Below, piece after piece: positions 45,173 to 57,674 of a stretch of 64,000 nucleotides of DNA. The notes under the pieces were generated by a model that did not search any database, was not told the origin of the DNA, and was given only the letters and a program-made list of their open reading frames with translations. A program made the position numbers and the translations under genes. The first letter of the stretch is position 1. Each line of letters opens with the position of its first letter. The DNA comes from Zygnema cylindricum (lineage: Eukaryota > Streptophyta > Zygnematophyceae > Zygnematales > Zygnemataceae), in contig JBBHKE010002640.1 of NCBI GenBank assembly GCA_037447655.1, positions 62,001 through 126,000 of the forward strand, written 5' to 3'.

Positions 45173-46916
45173 ATGGAGGAGGCGAAGGAGGAAATTCGTG
45201 AGGAATGGAAGAAGAAGGACCCCGACTTCGACTCAAAAGAAAGTGACGACACTGGAAGGACTTCCGAAGAGGCCCCAAAAGTCGTGACAAAACTTCTCGA
45301 GGAGTACGCAGATGTATTTCCACCGAAGCTCCCCGAAGGATTACCTCCAAAGCGCGTAGTAGACCATAAGATAGAGTTTGTTCTCGAGCGGTACCCCCGG
45401 CTAATCGGATGTACAAGATGAGTTACACCGAGTTGGACGAACTCAAAAAGCAACTCGCAGAGTTGGTGGAAGCCGGAGCAATCGAACCAAGCAAGTCACC
45501 GTATGGAGCCCCCGTCCTTTTCGTAACAAGAAAGATGGAGGTGTCCGTATGTGTATAGACTACCGAGAGCTAAATAAATTAACGGTGAAGAATGCGTACC
45601 CTTTACCGAGGATAGACGAGTTATTGGATCGACTTCGAGGTGCTAAATATTTTTCGAAGATAGACTTACGGAGTGGCTACCACCAGATTCGAATTACCGA
45701 GGGAGATGTGGAAAAAATGGCGTCTAAAACTCGGTATGGTCATTTCCAGTTTCGGGTAATGCCGTTCGGGTTGACTAATGCACCGGCAACTTTTATGCAT
45801 TTAATGAATTCCATCTTTCGGCAATATTTGGACGCGTTTGTAATCGTCTTCCTCGACGACATCCTGGTGTATAGCCGAACGCAGGAGTAACATATAAAGC
45901 ATCTGCGGACGGTCCTGCAAGTCCTTCGGGAAAATAAGTTGTACGCAAAGAAAAGCAAATGTGATTTCTTCAAGGAGAAAATTGATTTTCTGGGCCATGT
46001 GGTGAGCCAAGACGGAATTGCAGTGGATCCAAACAAAACGAAGGCAGTGAAGGAGTGGCCGCAGCCGGCCAATACTACGGAATTACGGAGCTTTCTAGGA
46101 TTATGCTTCTACTATCGCCGTTTTGTCGAAGGTTTCGCAAAAATCGCTACACCCCTCACCGAGTTACTCAAGAATGACGTGCCCTATGAGTGGAAATCGG
46201 CGCAAAGGGCAGCCTTTAACACGCTAAAGGAGCGGTTGGTCACCGCCTGTGTGTTAGCTGTTCCCGACCCGGACTTACCTTGGACGATAATCACCGACGC
46301 CAGCGATACGGCTATTGGAGCAATCCTTATGCAAGATCAAGGGAAAGGCCTTCAATCCATTGCCTACGACAGTCAAAAACTAAAGGCAGCAGAGCTTAAC
46401 TGGGCCACCCATGAAAAAGAGACTATTGCGATCATCAATGAGCTGGATGTTTGGAAATGTTACGTCCAGGGAAAACGGATCACAATTATCACGGATCACC
46501 ACGCCCTAGAATATCTGCAAACCCAGCCGAAGTTGTCCAAGGAACAAGTGGGATGGATGACGTTTCTTCAGACCTTCGGACCGGAACTTGTCATTGAGTA
46601 TAAGCTGGGCAAGACGAACCCGGCGGATGCGCTGTCAAGAAGACCCGGAGTCGCTGCGCCAGTAGTGGAGCAACGACCGCAAGCATCGGAGCACGTAAAC
46701 GTGAACTCTGTGAAAGAGAACACCGCAGTGTCGACCGCAGCGCAAGATATGAAACTCAGCGCAGTCACCAGTACTGTGCAAGTGGACGAACAGTGGTTAA
46801 GCAGAATAAAGGTGCCCTACGGCGACAAAAACACACTGAATGAACTCATTAAACGAAAGGTACTAATTCAAACCGCCAACGGTATGTGGCGGTACAGACC
46901 GAGTAAAACAATATGA
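45173..46916 (+). pseudogene. Gypsy-1 reverse transcriptase and RNase H
   Basis: After a frameshift near 45420-45540, RT reads [51 protein letters not shown] and [10 protein letters not shown] (about 45849-45878), with a stop at 45888. From 45939 a 325-codon open stretch covers the RT thumb, RNase H ([46 protein letters not shown]) and the start of the integrase region. Confidence 0.9.
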
Positions 46917-48195
46917 CTGTATGTTCCGACAAATATGGAGTTACGTCATACGATTCTTAAAATGAGTCACGATGAGCCGCTCAGTGGACATTTTGGGCGG
47001 AATAAAACAATCGCGGGTGTCATTGAGGCGTATTACTGGCCGAGCATGACTCGCGACATTGCGGAATATGTCCGAACGTGGAACTCCTGTAACATGAACA
47101 AATCATAACCAGGGCAACAAGGTCTGTTACAACCCCTTCCCCTACCATTTGTTCCCTGGGAAGCAATTTCGATGGACTTCATCGTAGCTCTTCCCCTGAC
47201 GAAGGAGGGCTACAACTCAATCTTCGTCGTCGTGGATTCTTAACGAAAATGGCCCATTTCTTACCCACGTCCACCACAGCCACTGCACGAGATATCGCGG
47301 ACTTATTCTTTCGGGAGATATTCCGCCATCACGGACTTCCGAAGCGGATCGTCAGCGACCGTGATCGCAAATTCGTGAGCCACTTTTGGCGAAATCTATT
47401 TGCGTTGTGTGGCACGCAGTTGGCCATGTCCACAGCTTACCACCCTCAAACTGATGGTCAGACTGAAAGGGTGAATGGAACTCTGGAGGAGGCGTTGCGG
47501 GCTTATGTCTCGGTGCACCAAACGGATTGGGTGGACCATTGAACGGCGATCGAGGTGGCGTACAATAGTGCGGTGCACTTGTCTATGAATGCTACGCCAT
47601 TCTCACTAAATGGACGACAACCCACTCTTCCCCAAAACTTATTGGAAGCGGATTGCCATACGCCGGCAGCTCTAGATTTTGCCAAAACGCTGCAAGGAAA
47701 CTTGGAAAAGGCAACCAAGGCACTACAGTTAGCAAAAGATCGCCAAAAGTCGCAGGCCGACGCTCACCGGAAGGACGCCGTCTTTGGCGTGGGGGAAAAA
47801 GTTCGCCTTAATATGGCAAACCTCTCTTTGCCAGGTGCCCTCTCGAAGAAGTTGGCACCAAAATTCACGCGCCCATTCACAATCCTTTCCCATGTGGGCG
47901 AAGTGGCTTATAAGTTGGATATTCCGAAAGACTGGCATATCCATAATGTCTTCCATGTTTCACTCCTTAAACCATTCCGCGACCCTGATTCGCTGTTTCC
48001 TAAACGACGACGAAATACTCATTTACCACCAGTTCAGGGTACCTCGGACGAGTATGAGGTGGAAGAGATCCTACAGTCGCGTCGCCCTCGGAATTCTAAC
48101 TCAGCCAATATTTGGTGTGTTGGAAGGGCTACGGTGATGAGGATGACTCTTGGGTGGACGAGGAGGATCTGCATTCCCCTGAATTGCTGCGCTAG
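46917..48195 (+). pseudogene. Gypsy-1 integrase and chromodomain
   Basis: The zinc-finger region (46917-47100) is decayed, with CNMNK and stops. The core retains STTATARDIADLFFREIFRH, SDRDRKFVSHFW and STAYHPQTDGQTERVNGTLE (47249-47542). 47555-48110 holds KLAPKFTRPFTILSHVGEVA and the chromodomain start YEVEEILQSRRPRN; a frameshift at about 48109 disrupts the chromodomain W motif. Confidence 0.88.
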
Positions 48196-48687
48196 TTTCA
48201 GCAGAGTGTGGACACTCGGCTACACCGAAGGGGCAATCGCAGCGGCCGCAATACAGGAGCGAAGCGCGGTGTCGTAACCATCGCAATTATATTTGGGACA
48301 TGGCAAACGAACGCAGCGGCAATGTTACCGCGCCGCAGCGCTATAGCAGCGCAGCCACCGCAGCGCAATATGGTTAAGATGCCGTCAGAGGATCGCAGCG
48401 CCACCACTGCGGTGACAGGGAAGCGCAACGGCGCAATTGTGTTTCACCACGTTGGTAATAACGAACCCTCGATTTCGCCGCAGCGGCGCAGCTTTATAAA
48501 TGTTGGACGTTGCGATACCCTCGCACGCTACGACGCTTTATAAGTGAAACCCTCAACACTCGTTGATAAAGCCGCTATCCACCCTCGTGACCAACCTACT
48601 CTCAGTAACTTAGAAATTACTTCCCTCCGCACAGTCTGTTTGCCTTCACTTCTAGAATTACCAGAATTTTCTTGTACAACGGTGTCT

Positions 48688-49966
48688 ATGGCGTCGTCGT
48701 CCTCACCACCACCGAAAAGGAGGAAACTTGTACGAGTGGGGCAAGAGGATGTGACCCGTCCCCAGAGATTATTAATGGAGGCGGAAGCCATGATAGAGGC
48801 AGACCGGAGAAGAGAGGTAGAAGCGCAGCCGGAACCAGAAGAAACCGCCAGTAGCGAGGCAGGGCCGGCAGGGAGCAGTGGAGGGGAGGGGTAGGAAAGT
48901 TCACAGGACCCGAATACACTCCAACCCGAGAAAGGGATCAGGAATATAAAGAAGATCATGAGCTCTCGGAGGCGGAGGAACCAGAACGAGAACCAATGCC
49001 TCCGCCAATTGAGGAGCGCGCCTCGGATCTGGAGGTGATGAGGGACCCCAACAAGGAGAGTACCGCAGACGAGCAGTCCTCTGAAAGCGCGGAAAAGAAA
49101 GCGGAAGCATAATACCCTAGTGGAGACGAGGTGTATCTCCTTCGGGGAAATCAAAGGGAGACGGCCGAGGAGAGTGAACAAAGAGGGGAAATTCCCGATT
49201 TCCTCTTTCCACTTCCTGCGAACACACAGCATCCGGATCTCACCCTCAGCTTCGCGAAACGTTGGTATTGTGATCCCCTGGAGTGGCCAGTGGAGTGGCA
49301 TACGCGAAAACCTAGGGATCCTATCTTTATTCTCGCCAGCGTACCATTACACCCGGCTTGGAATTTTATGAGAACAAAAGATCTTGGGAAGAATCACAAG
49401 GGTTATGTGCAGTTAAACCCACATACTCTTCCGTTTGTGGAAGTAGTGGAGGACAACTACCGGTACAGGATAGATGTTCCTGGGTTACTCCGTCAGTATT
49501 ACCCATGGGATGTCCGCCTCTATGACATCATCTCTAGGGCAAAGGTCACCTCGAGGTACGGGCACTCAAGCTGGCCAGAATGAATGCTTGGCAGCGGGCC
49601 CGAGCAGCAAGGAAACACGTGTCCTTCAAGTTACGAAAAATACCTCGGTGGGAACCAACGAACGAAGAGGCTGAGGAAGTTCCCCCAGTAATCGAACCCG
49701 AAGAACCCCAAGGACCGGCACATGAGGTGCCTGCACCAGCAGCCATTCCGCCGCAACCTGAAACACCGGACTTTGCACCCGAGGAGGGGGAAGACGAGGT
49801 TCGGGAGCGAATCACTCAGAGGCGGTTGGCAGCGGCAGATCATCAAATTGTGTTGCTGGAGAACGGATGTGAGCAGCTTCAAAATCAACTTGACGCCCTT
49901 CGCTAGAAGTTTGAGGAGTATCGCGAGGAAACATACGATATAATCTGGCCGTTGCAATTTCCCTGA
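48688..49966 (+). pseudogene. Gypsy-1 ORF3: homologue of the extra ORF
   Basis: About 425 codons, starting MASSSSPPPKRRKLVRVGQE and ending at TGA 49964-49966. All Gypsy-2 ORF3 blocks recur: RLLMEAEAMIEADRRREVE, the acidic region, EYPLEW-like PLEWPVEW, LNPHTLPFVEVVEDNYRYRI, ARAARKHVSFKLRKIPRWEP, the Pro/Glu linker and a final QNQLDALR coiled coil. It has a TAG at 48892, a TAA at 49110 and frameshifts. Over 50 aligned codons (49401-49550 against 39819-39968) I count 13 synonymous and 6 replacement codon differences. Confidence 0.8.
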
Positions 49967-50011
49967 GTCAGTCAAGGTTTAGCAGGACGCTGAATCCTTA
50001 GTGGGAGGCAC

Positions 50012-50494
50012 TGTAACAGGGTTACAAGATTCGGGTACTTAGTGGCTAGGGCTAGGCTGCTATAGTTGCAGTTCCAAAGCAGCGCAGCTGCGATTCCAGA
50101 CCAACGTAGCGTAGCAGCATAGCAACTTAGCGGCGTAGCAACTTAGTAGCGCTGCAACATAGCAGCGCAGCATAGCAACGCCGCAGAATGTAGAATGAGC
50201 AGTATAGTTCTGGAAGAATGTTTCGATAGATCTAAGTTGACCACGATGGTCCACGTGTACAGTTGTATCGTACTAGGTTGACTAGCAGCTAACTTGTTTA
50301 AATAGTCAGGCAGGCTTGTAAATAGAGGACTGGAAGTAGACCTACGCAGCGAGCGCAACCTTGTACTCTCTTCCAAGTAATAAAGCGCAACCTTGTCTGC
50401 CATTGCTGTGTGCTCTTACTGTTGCTACGGGAAGATCCTTGGTGATTTCCTCTGTGCATTGTGGTGTGCTGTGTGCTATATTGTCCCTTTTACA
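50012..50494 (+). repeat. Gypsy-1 3' LTR
   Basis: 483 bp, TGTAACAGGG to CCCTTTTACA; AATAAA near 50378. Followed by CATGC, the altered target duplicate. Confidence 0.9.
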
Positions 50495-50499
50495 CATGC

Positions 50500-53400
50500 C
50501 AGTCAAGACTGAGCAAGGTCCTTACATGCCCTGCTATAACAAAATGATGTGGCATCGGAGGCTAGGACATCTCCACACAAACGGCATGTGAAAGCTAGTT
50601 TAAGGCCAACTAGTTTATGGACCAGGACTCAACAATGTGACAGACTCACCAGATCCATGTCGTGGCTGCGAATTAGTTAAATCACATTGTCTTCTTTTTC
50701 ACAAAGACGGAGGAAGACGAGCTTCTGAGCCACTGGATCTTGTCCACTCAGATGTGTGGGGACCGACGAAGGTCAAATCGTGTAGTGGAAAAAAAATCGC
50801 TGTTACTTTCATAGATGATTACTCAAGAATGACTCACATCTACCTGCTTAAGCAAAAGAGTGAGGTATTTCAATGCTTCAAGCAATACAAGGCTATGGCC
50901 GAAAAGAAACATGGAAAGTCTATCATTGGCCTGGGAAGCAACAATGGGGGAGAGTACTTATCCTCGGAATTTAAGAGATTCCTTACCTCTGAAGGAATCG
51001 AACATTAGCTGACGGCTCCAGGCACGCCTCAGCAAAATGGTGTTGCAGAGAGGATGAACCGCACACTCAACGAAATGTCACTCAGCATGATGGCTACCCA
51101 TCAAATTGGCTCTAAATTTTGGGGAGAAGCCATGTGTAGAGCAGTGTACCTGCGCAATAGGTGTCCAACATCTGCGTTAGAAAATGCAACTCCGTTTGAG
51201 AAATGGCATGGATTCAGACCAACCATTTCTCACCTGAAAGTGTTTGGAAGCCGAGCATACGTTAATGACCATGCAAATAAAGGAGGAAAATTGGCCCCCA
51301 AAGCAAAAGAAGGAATATTTGTAGGCTACGAAGAAAGCAGAAAAGCTTACAAAATCTTCAACACTCAATCTCAGACCATCATGATAAACAGAAATGTGAA
51401 ATTTGCAGAGAGAGAAACACTTGCAAGGAACGAGATGCATGGCAAGAGTGGGAGAAAGGAAGTGAAAAATTACTCCCATTCGTTTGACGACTGGTCACCA
51501 AGCGACTACCAGTCTGCCGAAGAGGAGGCGACTACATCAAACGAATCCCTTGGTGAATCTAACGCTCTTGAAACTGAAATTGAAGATTCACCGCCTGCAC
51601 AAGAACCAATCAGCGAGAGTCAAATCAATGAGAAAGAGGTTGCCGCAACTGAGGAAATGGACAAAGTGACTGCAGCTAAAGCAAAAGAAACTAAGAAAAA
51701 GGCCGTAGTGGAAAACCCTACCTCAGTGCCCCTAGGAAGGGCTAGCAGCAGCAGGGCCAGAAAACCTCCAACAAAGTTCGGAGAGTGGTATGATACCACG
51801 AGCGCCCCAAGGAAAAAGTTCGTCGTGATGGCTCAAGGCGAAGAGCCTTTAACTCTCCACCACGCATTGAGCGGTGAGGATGAGGAAAAGTGGAAGGCCG
51901 CAGTTAATGAGGAAATAGCATCCATTCTGCAAAACATAACATGGATATTAGAAGACTTGCCACACGGAAGAAAACCCATTGGCAACAAGTGGACATTTGG
52001 AATCAAAAGAAATGCACATGGAACCATCAATCGCTTTAAGGCAAGACTTGTAGCCAGGGGTTACACTAAAAAGGAAGGCATTAATTACAAAGAAACATTT
52101 GCTCCAGTTGTAAGGTATAATTCCATACGCACCTTACTTGCTATGGCCGCCATCCTCGACTTGGAAATTGAGCAGATGGATGTGAAGACGACATTCCTTC
52201 TTGGCGAACCGGAGGAGCAACTGTACATGGAGCAGCTCGAAGGGTTCCAAGACCCCATGAACTCGAACAAAGTGTGTAAAATGTCCAACGCACTGTACGG
52301 ACTGAAGCAATCTCTAGGACTTTGGAACATTAAGATTGATGAGTACCTGCAAAGTCAAGGGTTTGTTAAAATAAAGTCAGATCATTATGTTTATTACAAT
52401 GCTGAAATGAACATTATCATTGCTATCTATGTAGATGATTTAATTATCCTAGGCAAAACAAAAGAGGATATAGCCAAAGTAAAAGACATGTTAAGGAGTC
52501 AATTCGAGATGAAGGATCTAGGAGAACTCAAATATGTTCTAGGCATAGAAGTCATCAGAGATAGAGTCAACAGAAAAATCCATCTAACTCAAAGAAAATA
52601 TATTGGTGAGTTACTCACCAGATTTAACTTGGAAGATTCAAGGGGAGTCGGCACTCCTTTGGAACTTGGAGAAAAGCTGGTTGAGGAATTCGAAGAGGGG
52701 CAAGAGGAACAAGTGGACGCCCCATTCCGCGAAGTAGTGGGAGCCCTCATCTATGCGATGAAGTGTACGCGTCTCGACATTGCCACCGCCATCGGCATCT
52801 TAAGCCGATTCTTGCAGAGGCCAAGCAAGCAACATTGGATGGCAGTCAAAAGGGTGTTGAAGTACTTGAAAGAAACAAGAAACTACACATTGATATTGGG
52901 AGGAGTACTGGAAAGCGTTAACATCTATGCCTACAGCAGCGTTAACATCCATGCCTACAGACATCCATGCCTACAGCGACGCTGATTGGGGAGGTGACCT
53001 TACCATAAGGAATTCCACGACTGGTTACTTGTGTAAGATTGGAAATGTTATCGTGAGTTGGGCGAGCAAGCTCCAGAAAACAGTGGCACTCTCCACCATG
53101 GAGGCGGAATACTTGGCCGTAGCCGCAACTGTAAAAGAAGTTCTGTGGCTAAGAGCATTTCTAAATGAGATAGGATTTCTACAATCTGAGAGGACTAAAA
53201 TTTTAATAGACAGCCAGAGCTGCTTGCCATTGATTAAGAATCCTATAAATCTTCCTAAGTCTAAACACATTTCTATGAGATATCACTTTGTTAGAAATGA
53301 AATAGCACCGAAAGGTGTGGAGTTTGTGTACACTCCCGATAAAGAGAATGCAGGTGATATGCTAACTAAGGCTGTAGGAAGAGATAAGCTAAGTCTTCGC

Positions 53401-53544
53401 GCAAGAAAGGCAGGTCTAACTAATTTTCTTACAGGTACAAAAAGTGGTACAATAAAAGCTAAGGAGGAGGAACCTAAGGAGAGCACTATCACTCATGAAA
53501 TCAAGAAACGAAATATGAGTGACGCAGTGGAAAAATCTGAGTAA
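50500..53544 (+). pseudogene. Copia-C pol, 3' part (integrase, RT, RNase H)
   Basis: Continues the element at 29141-29516. GAG pre-integrase MMWHRRLGHLHTNGM, zinc-binding CRGCELVKSH, integrase TFIDDYSRMTHIYLL (50808-50852) and NNGGEYLSSEF; the catalytic glutamate motif NGVAERMNRTLNEM lies at 51039-51080. A 643-codon open stretch (51054-52985) covers the rest of integrase, RT (IGNKWTFGIKRNAHGTINRF, GINYKETFAPVVRY, VDVKTTFLLGEPEEQ-type motif, IIAIYVDDLIIL near 52425) and the thumb. A short triplication at 52915-52980 shifts the frame; RNase H then continues (DADWGGD, LSTMEAEYLA, HISMRYHFVRNEI) to TAA 53542-53544. A single TAG at 51006 breaks integrase. It is a different copia lineage from A/B and the best preserved in length. 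Confidence 0.9.
52915..52980 (+). repeat. Short tandem triplication in Copia-C RNase H
   Basis: GTTAACATCTATGCCTACAG is followed by a second copy (GTTAACATCCATGCCTACAG) and a third partial copy (ACATCCATGCCTACAG). It moves the RNase H DADWGG motif out of frame with RT. Confidence 0.85.
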
Positions 53545-53757
53545 TATACTCTCGGAGTACTATTCCCAACCTTGGTCCCTCAGCAAAACCAAACAGGTTC
53601 GGGAAAAATGTTACTAGCGGTTGGAGTTCTGAACCTTTATGGTTCACGAACATGTATATGTTGGAGTGCGCCGCCCTTGATCACTCAAATTTTTTGACTT
53701 CAAAGTGACAGGTGTATGGTTACGAGGTACACGCTCCTGTATGACTTTGTGGTGCGC
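53545..53757. other. Copia-C 3' flank, possible LTR remnant
   Basis: Sequence after the pol stop; a TGTTGGAGTG at about 53658 could open a 3' LTR cut short by the MITE, but no second LTR exists to test this. Confidence 0.3.
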
Positions 53758-53759
53758 TA

Positions 53760-54299
53760 CACCGCGCATCGTTATTAGTGTCAAAGTTTAAATAGTGTGT
53801 AAGTAAATATACCGTCATTCACGCTAATTAAGAATTTGAAAATTAAAAAAAAAAAGGTTTATTCTAATTTCAGTGTTAACGCTAATTTGGAACAACAAAA
53901 ATGGAAAATTTTCTGTACGATTATATACACTATTATATGTATCCGTACAAAATATAAAAAATCGTACACCGTAGTGAAATTTAAATATCCGTACATATCA
54001 GACTTATTTACATGTCAGGCAAATCCCGTTTTTTTAGCGCACTTTCCTATGCGAACGCGTCCGATTTAAGTCATTTTTTTGTAAAATTTTCAACTAAAAA
54101 GGTACATTTATGTACGGTCTGACATCGACGGTACACCACACTATTTACATATTAATGTACTTTCGTTCTGTACACTAATTTGTACGGAACCTCAATTAAC
54201 GTCAAGGAAAAATTAAAATCACGTATACTATTTTTGGAAAAAAATCAAAATTTTAAGAACCCAAATTAGTGACCGTGACACTAATAACGATGCGCGGTG
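53760..54299. mobile_element. M1-type MITE, copy D (best preserved)
   Basis: 540 bp flanked by TA (53758-53759 and 54300-54301). The 24-bp termini are exact inverted complements, beginning CACCGCGCATCGTTATTAGT. No coding potential; rich in GTACGG. Perfect termini suggest the youngest M1 copy here. Confidence 0.88.
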
Positions 54300-54301
54300 T
54301 A

Positions 54302-56440
54302 GTGGCGCGACGTCTATTCAATTTTTTGTGTAACGGTCTTGTACGAACCATTCTGTGAAACGCACATATACGATTTCGCCAAATGTACGGTTCGATTCTA
54401 ATTACGTCATCGAAATTTACCGAAACTGACCGTGTAATATTTTGACGAAGGTTCGTGGTCAACAAAAGTTTGTGAGTACGGAAATCACCAAAGAATCGAG
54501 TAGGAGTGTTGGTTTTTGGTGCGATTCCGGGCGATTCTCCGATACACCGATTTGCTTCGTATCGTTTGTGTTTTATACGTGAATCGGTTTGTTTAGTATA
54601 GGCGATATTTTCGGGAGGGGAATTGTAGCGGGATTTTGTCAGTTTTTCAGTCTGCTGTTTTTTTTTTTGTCAGAACATGCAGGTGTCCCCCACGTTTTAT
54701 TGTGCGGTGGACTTTTAACACGTGGCACATTATGATCGGACCGCCACTTAGTGTGTGTGTTAGTGCTAGGCTATTTAGTCGTGTGCTTAGAAGAAAAAAA
54801 ACATTATTCACAGAAGGGAAAAGAAAGAACATGCAACCAACTTTATTAATAGGGACAACCTGTACATTTTGTTTACAATCAAATTCTATTCCTACCTCTT
54901 TATAATGGGAATATACAAATCTGTCTAAAACTATTATGTGTCTGTAGTATCTATACCCACTCTAAATTCTGATCAAACTGCCTGGTCACTTGTTACTATC
55001 TGAGCCTTGTGTTATTCTGCTCCGAAGTCGGAAGTCTGTGGCGCTCAGATTTATCTTTGTCGCTCGTAATGGCCGACCCCGCGTATCAGGAAGGGGAGAG
55101 AGAGATAGAGAGCGACCCGAAAACGTTCCACTCGTATCAACTGATTTGCTTTTCACTAAAAGAAGAGAGTACCAGCAAGAAGTGGGAATAAGGTAACCCT
55201 TGTTTTTATTTTTTCCTTCGGTGCTTTTTTTGTTTTTTTTGACATTACATGTTCTCTTTTCTGATTGGTCCTGTAGTTTTTTCATAAATTCCCGAGGGAA
55301 TGAATTATTTTATGGTTCACGTCCGTGCGCTTTGTTTTCGAAATTCTTCAAAAACGAAAAAGTGCATTGCGAGCATGATGTTCGATGGCGGATGGCAGTT
55401 GCCGTTTGGTTTTCGCAGCTGTCGAGTTTTGACGCATAGAACTGCATCTTTTGTCCGCCGCTACGCTCCAAAATGGTCAAAACCGACCGTCCCAATCATC
55501 ACCGCCACATTTTTTGTCATTTTATGAAATTTGGCGTACGGATCCCAAAATTTATGACATCGTTTTCCCATTTTTCCAAGTGTGAACAACGCATATGACA
55601 CGGACACAAATGTGAGGTAAGCAATCAAAAATTACATATGCTCTTATCGTATTATACGTATACTATAAACTATTTATTTGTACAAAAGTGATAAACTATA
55701 TTCAATTTGTTTTGCACGTTTGGACAATGCACGGTAAAGGTGATGATCTATGGAAGCGTCAGTTCAGTTTAGATCCCGATGTCATCGATAACTGGGCAGT
55801 TTTTTGGTGTAAGCTTATGGTTTAAATCAGTTACACTTGACGGATGTACATTACAATACTGTATTTTTAAAGCGTGCAAACGCTTCACACGAGTGAATAG
55901 AGCTCACGCCGTACAACCAATTTCGACGGTTAAACAGCCATTCCATTAGGTTAGCCATTTTTTATCAAAAACTGGCCACGCTGAAAGAAGCCTATTACGG
56001 GAACCCTACATTTTGACCTCCAATGGAAACATATATCACTTTGCTTTTCCCATGCATCTGAAAACCAACGACCGCTTTGACTTTTTTACTTTTCAGCTGG
56101 CGTAACTGTTGGAATGACGTTATGTGTGACTAAAGCCGTTTCACGTTTTTGCTGACGTCGAAACGCACTTATTCGAGTCCCAATCAAAACTATGAATGGT
56201 TACCTGGTGTCAAGCTTTTATAAATTACATGTGCAGATGTGCTGTTGGGCTCAATTTTTTTTACGGTTTCTGCCAGCCTTAGGGTACGTCTCCATGAGCC
56301 AAAGTCTCCATGTGCCAAAGTAAGGGTTTTTTCTGTTGTTCTTCTAAAATTTAGCGTCGTACCGCGTAAGTTTCAACCGTACAAAAAAATCGAAAAAAGG
56401 AGAAGTACATTTTGCGTCATCGACGAACTTAAAATGTAAT
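54302..56440. other. AT-rich intergenic sequence
   Basis: No gene could be supported. A 40-codon ORF at 55069-55191 (MADPAYQEGEREIESDPKTF...) has a favourable start context and locally higher GC, but no recognisable similarity. Nothing else stands out. Confidence 0.4.
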
Positions 56441-57557
56441 GCATGTTGTCGTCTTGTGTTTTTCGACCCACGGCCACGACAATAAACGTCATCTTCAAAA
56501 TTTTCTTTAAAACACATCGGTGATGTTTTTTAAAAGGAAGTATTTTCGCTAAACAAATAAGAACACATATTACCAAGTGTTGAAATTTCTCAAAAATTTC
56601 GAACGAATTCAGGCCACGACAAAAAGTACACGACTCGCTATGTTTGTCCATTTGCGTTAAGTACGACGATAAAAAGTAAACAATTTGTTTTTTTTTTGTT
56701 TGTTTTCGTCTGGTACATATTTTTTTTCTTTGGGGTTTCAAGATTCTGATGCCCGTTCACGTTAATCACACAAGCGACGCAAGGGCAAAGCGCATCTTCT
56801 TCAACCGTGAAACGGCACAGGCTGGAAGGCGGTACGTCTACAATGACACAAATAGTCGTGCGACGTCACAAGCACTTACAAAAAATAACGTGCGTGAATA
56901 CAGATTGTAGCATTGTTCAAAAGTAGGCGTTTTTATGGTAGGCCTTTGGTAGGTGCACAAAACTTGGCACAAAACTAGCGTAGAGCAAGCATACTGTATG
57001 TGTGTGCGTTGTGCACACTCTTGTTCGAACGTACAAATTTGACGTATCATCATAGTACAGCGCACGCCGCCGGATGAATTTTGTTAGCGAACTGACAGGG
57101 TGTAGGATGACATTCTGCAGGAAAAAAAACCCGAAAAAAAAAAACGCGGACGTAAGTCCTATCGTAAGTTGTGTTATGGGCTTTTCATGTGATCTTCTTA
57201 GATGGCTACTTTGATCACCGACCGTGCGATAGTCCAAATCTGACGGTTTAAATAAAAAATACCTCAAAACTCACGGAAAAATGAAAATTTGTCCGAATAT
57301 TTTTCAAAATCTAGACATGACGTTTAATTCTCTATCGATCGATGTGCAACTCAACTTTATTACTATTTTTTTTCATTTTGCAACCAATACAATATGGGTC
57401 GTAAGGCCATATTGTATGTTTTGCGTACAATAGGCATATTGTATGGGCCTACTTTCACCTACTTTTGAACTATGGATTGTAGATGTTGACAACCGTCACG
57501 GGGATTGTCAGCGTATACAATCATCACACCCTAAAGTAACAATTTCGTTGTTACACA
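56441..57557 (-). repeat. Interspersed repeat R3, copy 2 (interrupted)
   Basis: Reverse-complement homologue of 5250-5790, split by the hAT-like insertion at 56911-57474. Shared landmarks include CGTGGCCGTGGGTC near 56465, AGACGATGTGCTTTGC-like sequence near 56780 and GTAACAATTTCGTTGTTACA at 57536-57555, itself a near palindrome. Confidence 0.65.
56911..57474. mobile_element. hAT-like non-autonomous transposon (M3)
   Basis: 564 bp between two copies of GATTGTAG (56903-56910 and 57475-57482), an 8-bp target duplication. Termini are CATTGTTCAAAAGTAGGCG and, in reverse complement, CATAGTTCAAAAGTAGGTG. R3 copy 1 shows the unoccupied site (one CTACAATC near 5325). 8-bp duplications with CA-starting termini are typical of hAT. 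No transposase. Confidence 0.82.
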
Positions 57558-57674
57558 TAAGGACAACTGGGAATCGGAAGCTAAGAATGTCACCTTTCAA
57601 TCGCGACCGTCCTTTTAATCGCCACCGTCAGATCCACAATCTGACAGTTGTGTACGAAGAAAATGTGTTTTTAA

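Larger units (their letters stand above)
29517..50494 (+). mobile_element. Gypsy-1, chromodomain Ty3/gypsy retrotransposon (interrupted)
   Basis: Two 483-bp LTRs (29517-29999 and 50012-50494) flank a plus-strand gag-PR-RT-RNaseH-IN-chromodomain-ORF3. The flanks are GATGC (29512-29516) and CATGC (50495-50499), a 5-bp target duplication with one mismatch. The primer site TGGTATCGGAGC at 30001-30012 differs by one base from the complement of the plant initiator tRNA-Met 3' end. A purine-rich GTGGGAGG tract precedes the 3' LTR. Copia-B2 (with Gypsy-2 inside) interrupts gag at 30509. Without inserts the element is about 7.3 kb. Confidence 0.92.

Noticed and set aside
55069-55191. Small gene encoding a 40-residue peptide
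   Set aside because: Good start context and higher GC only; no similarity, no visible splice continuation in frame. Left as intergenic.
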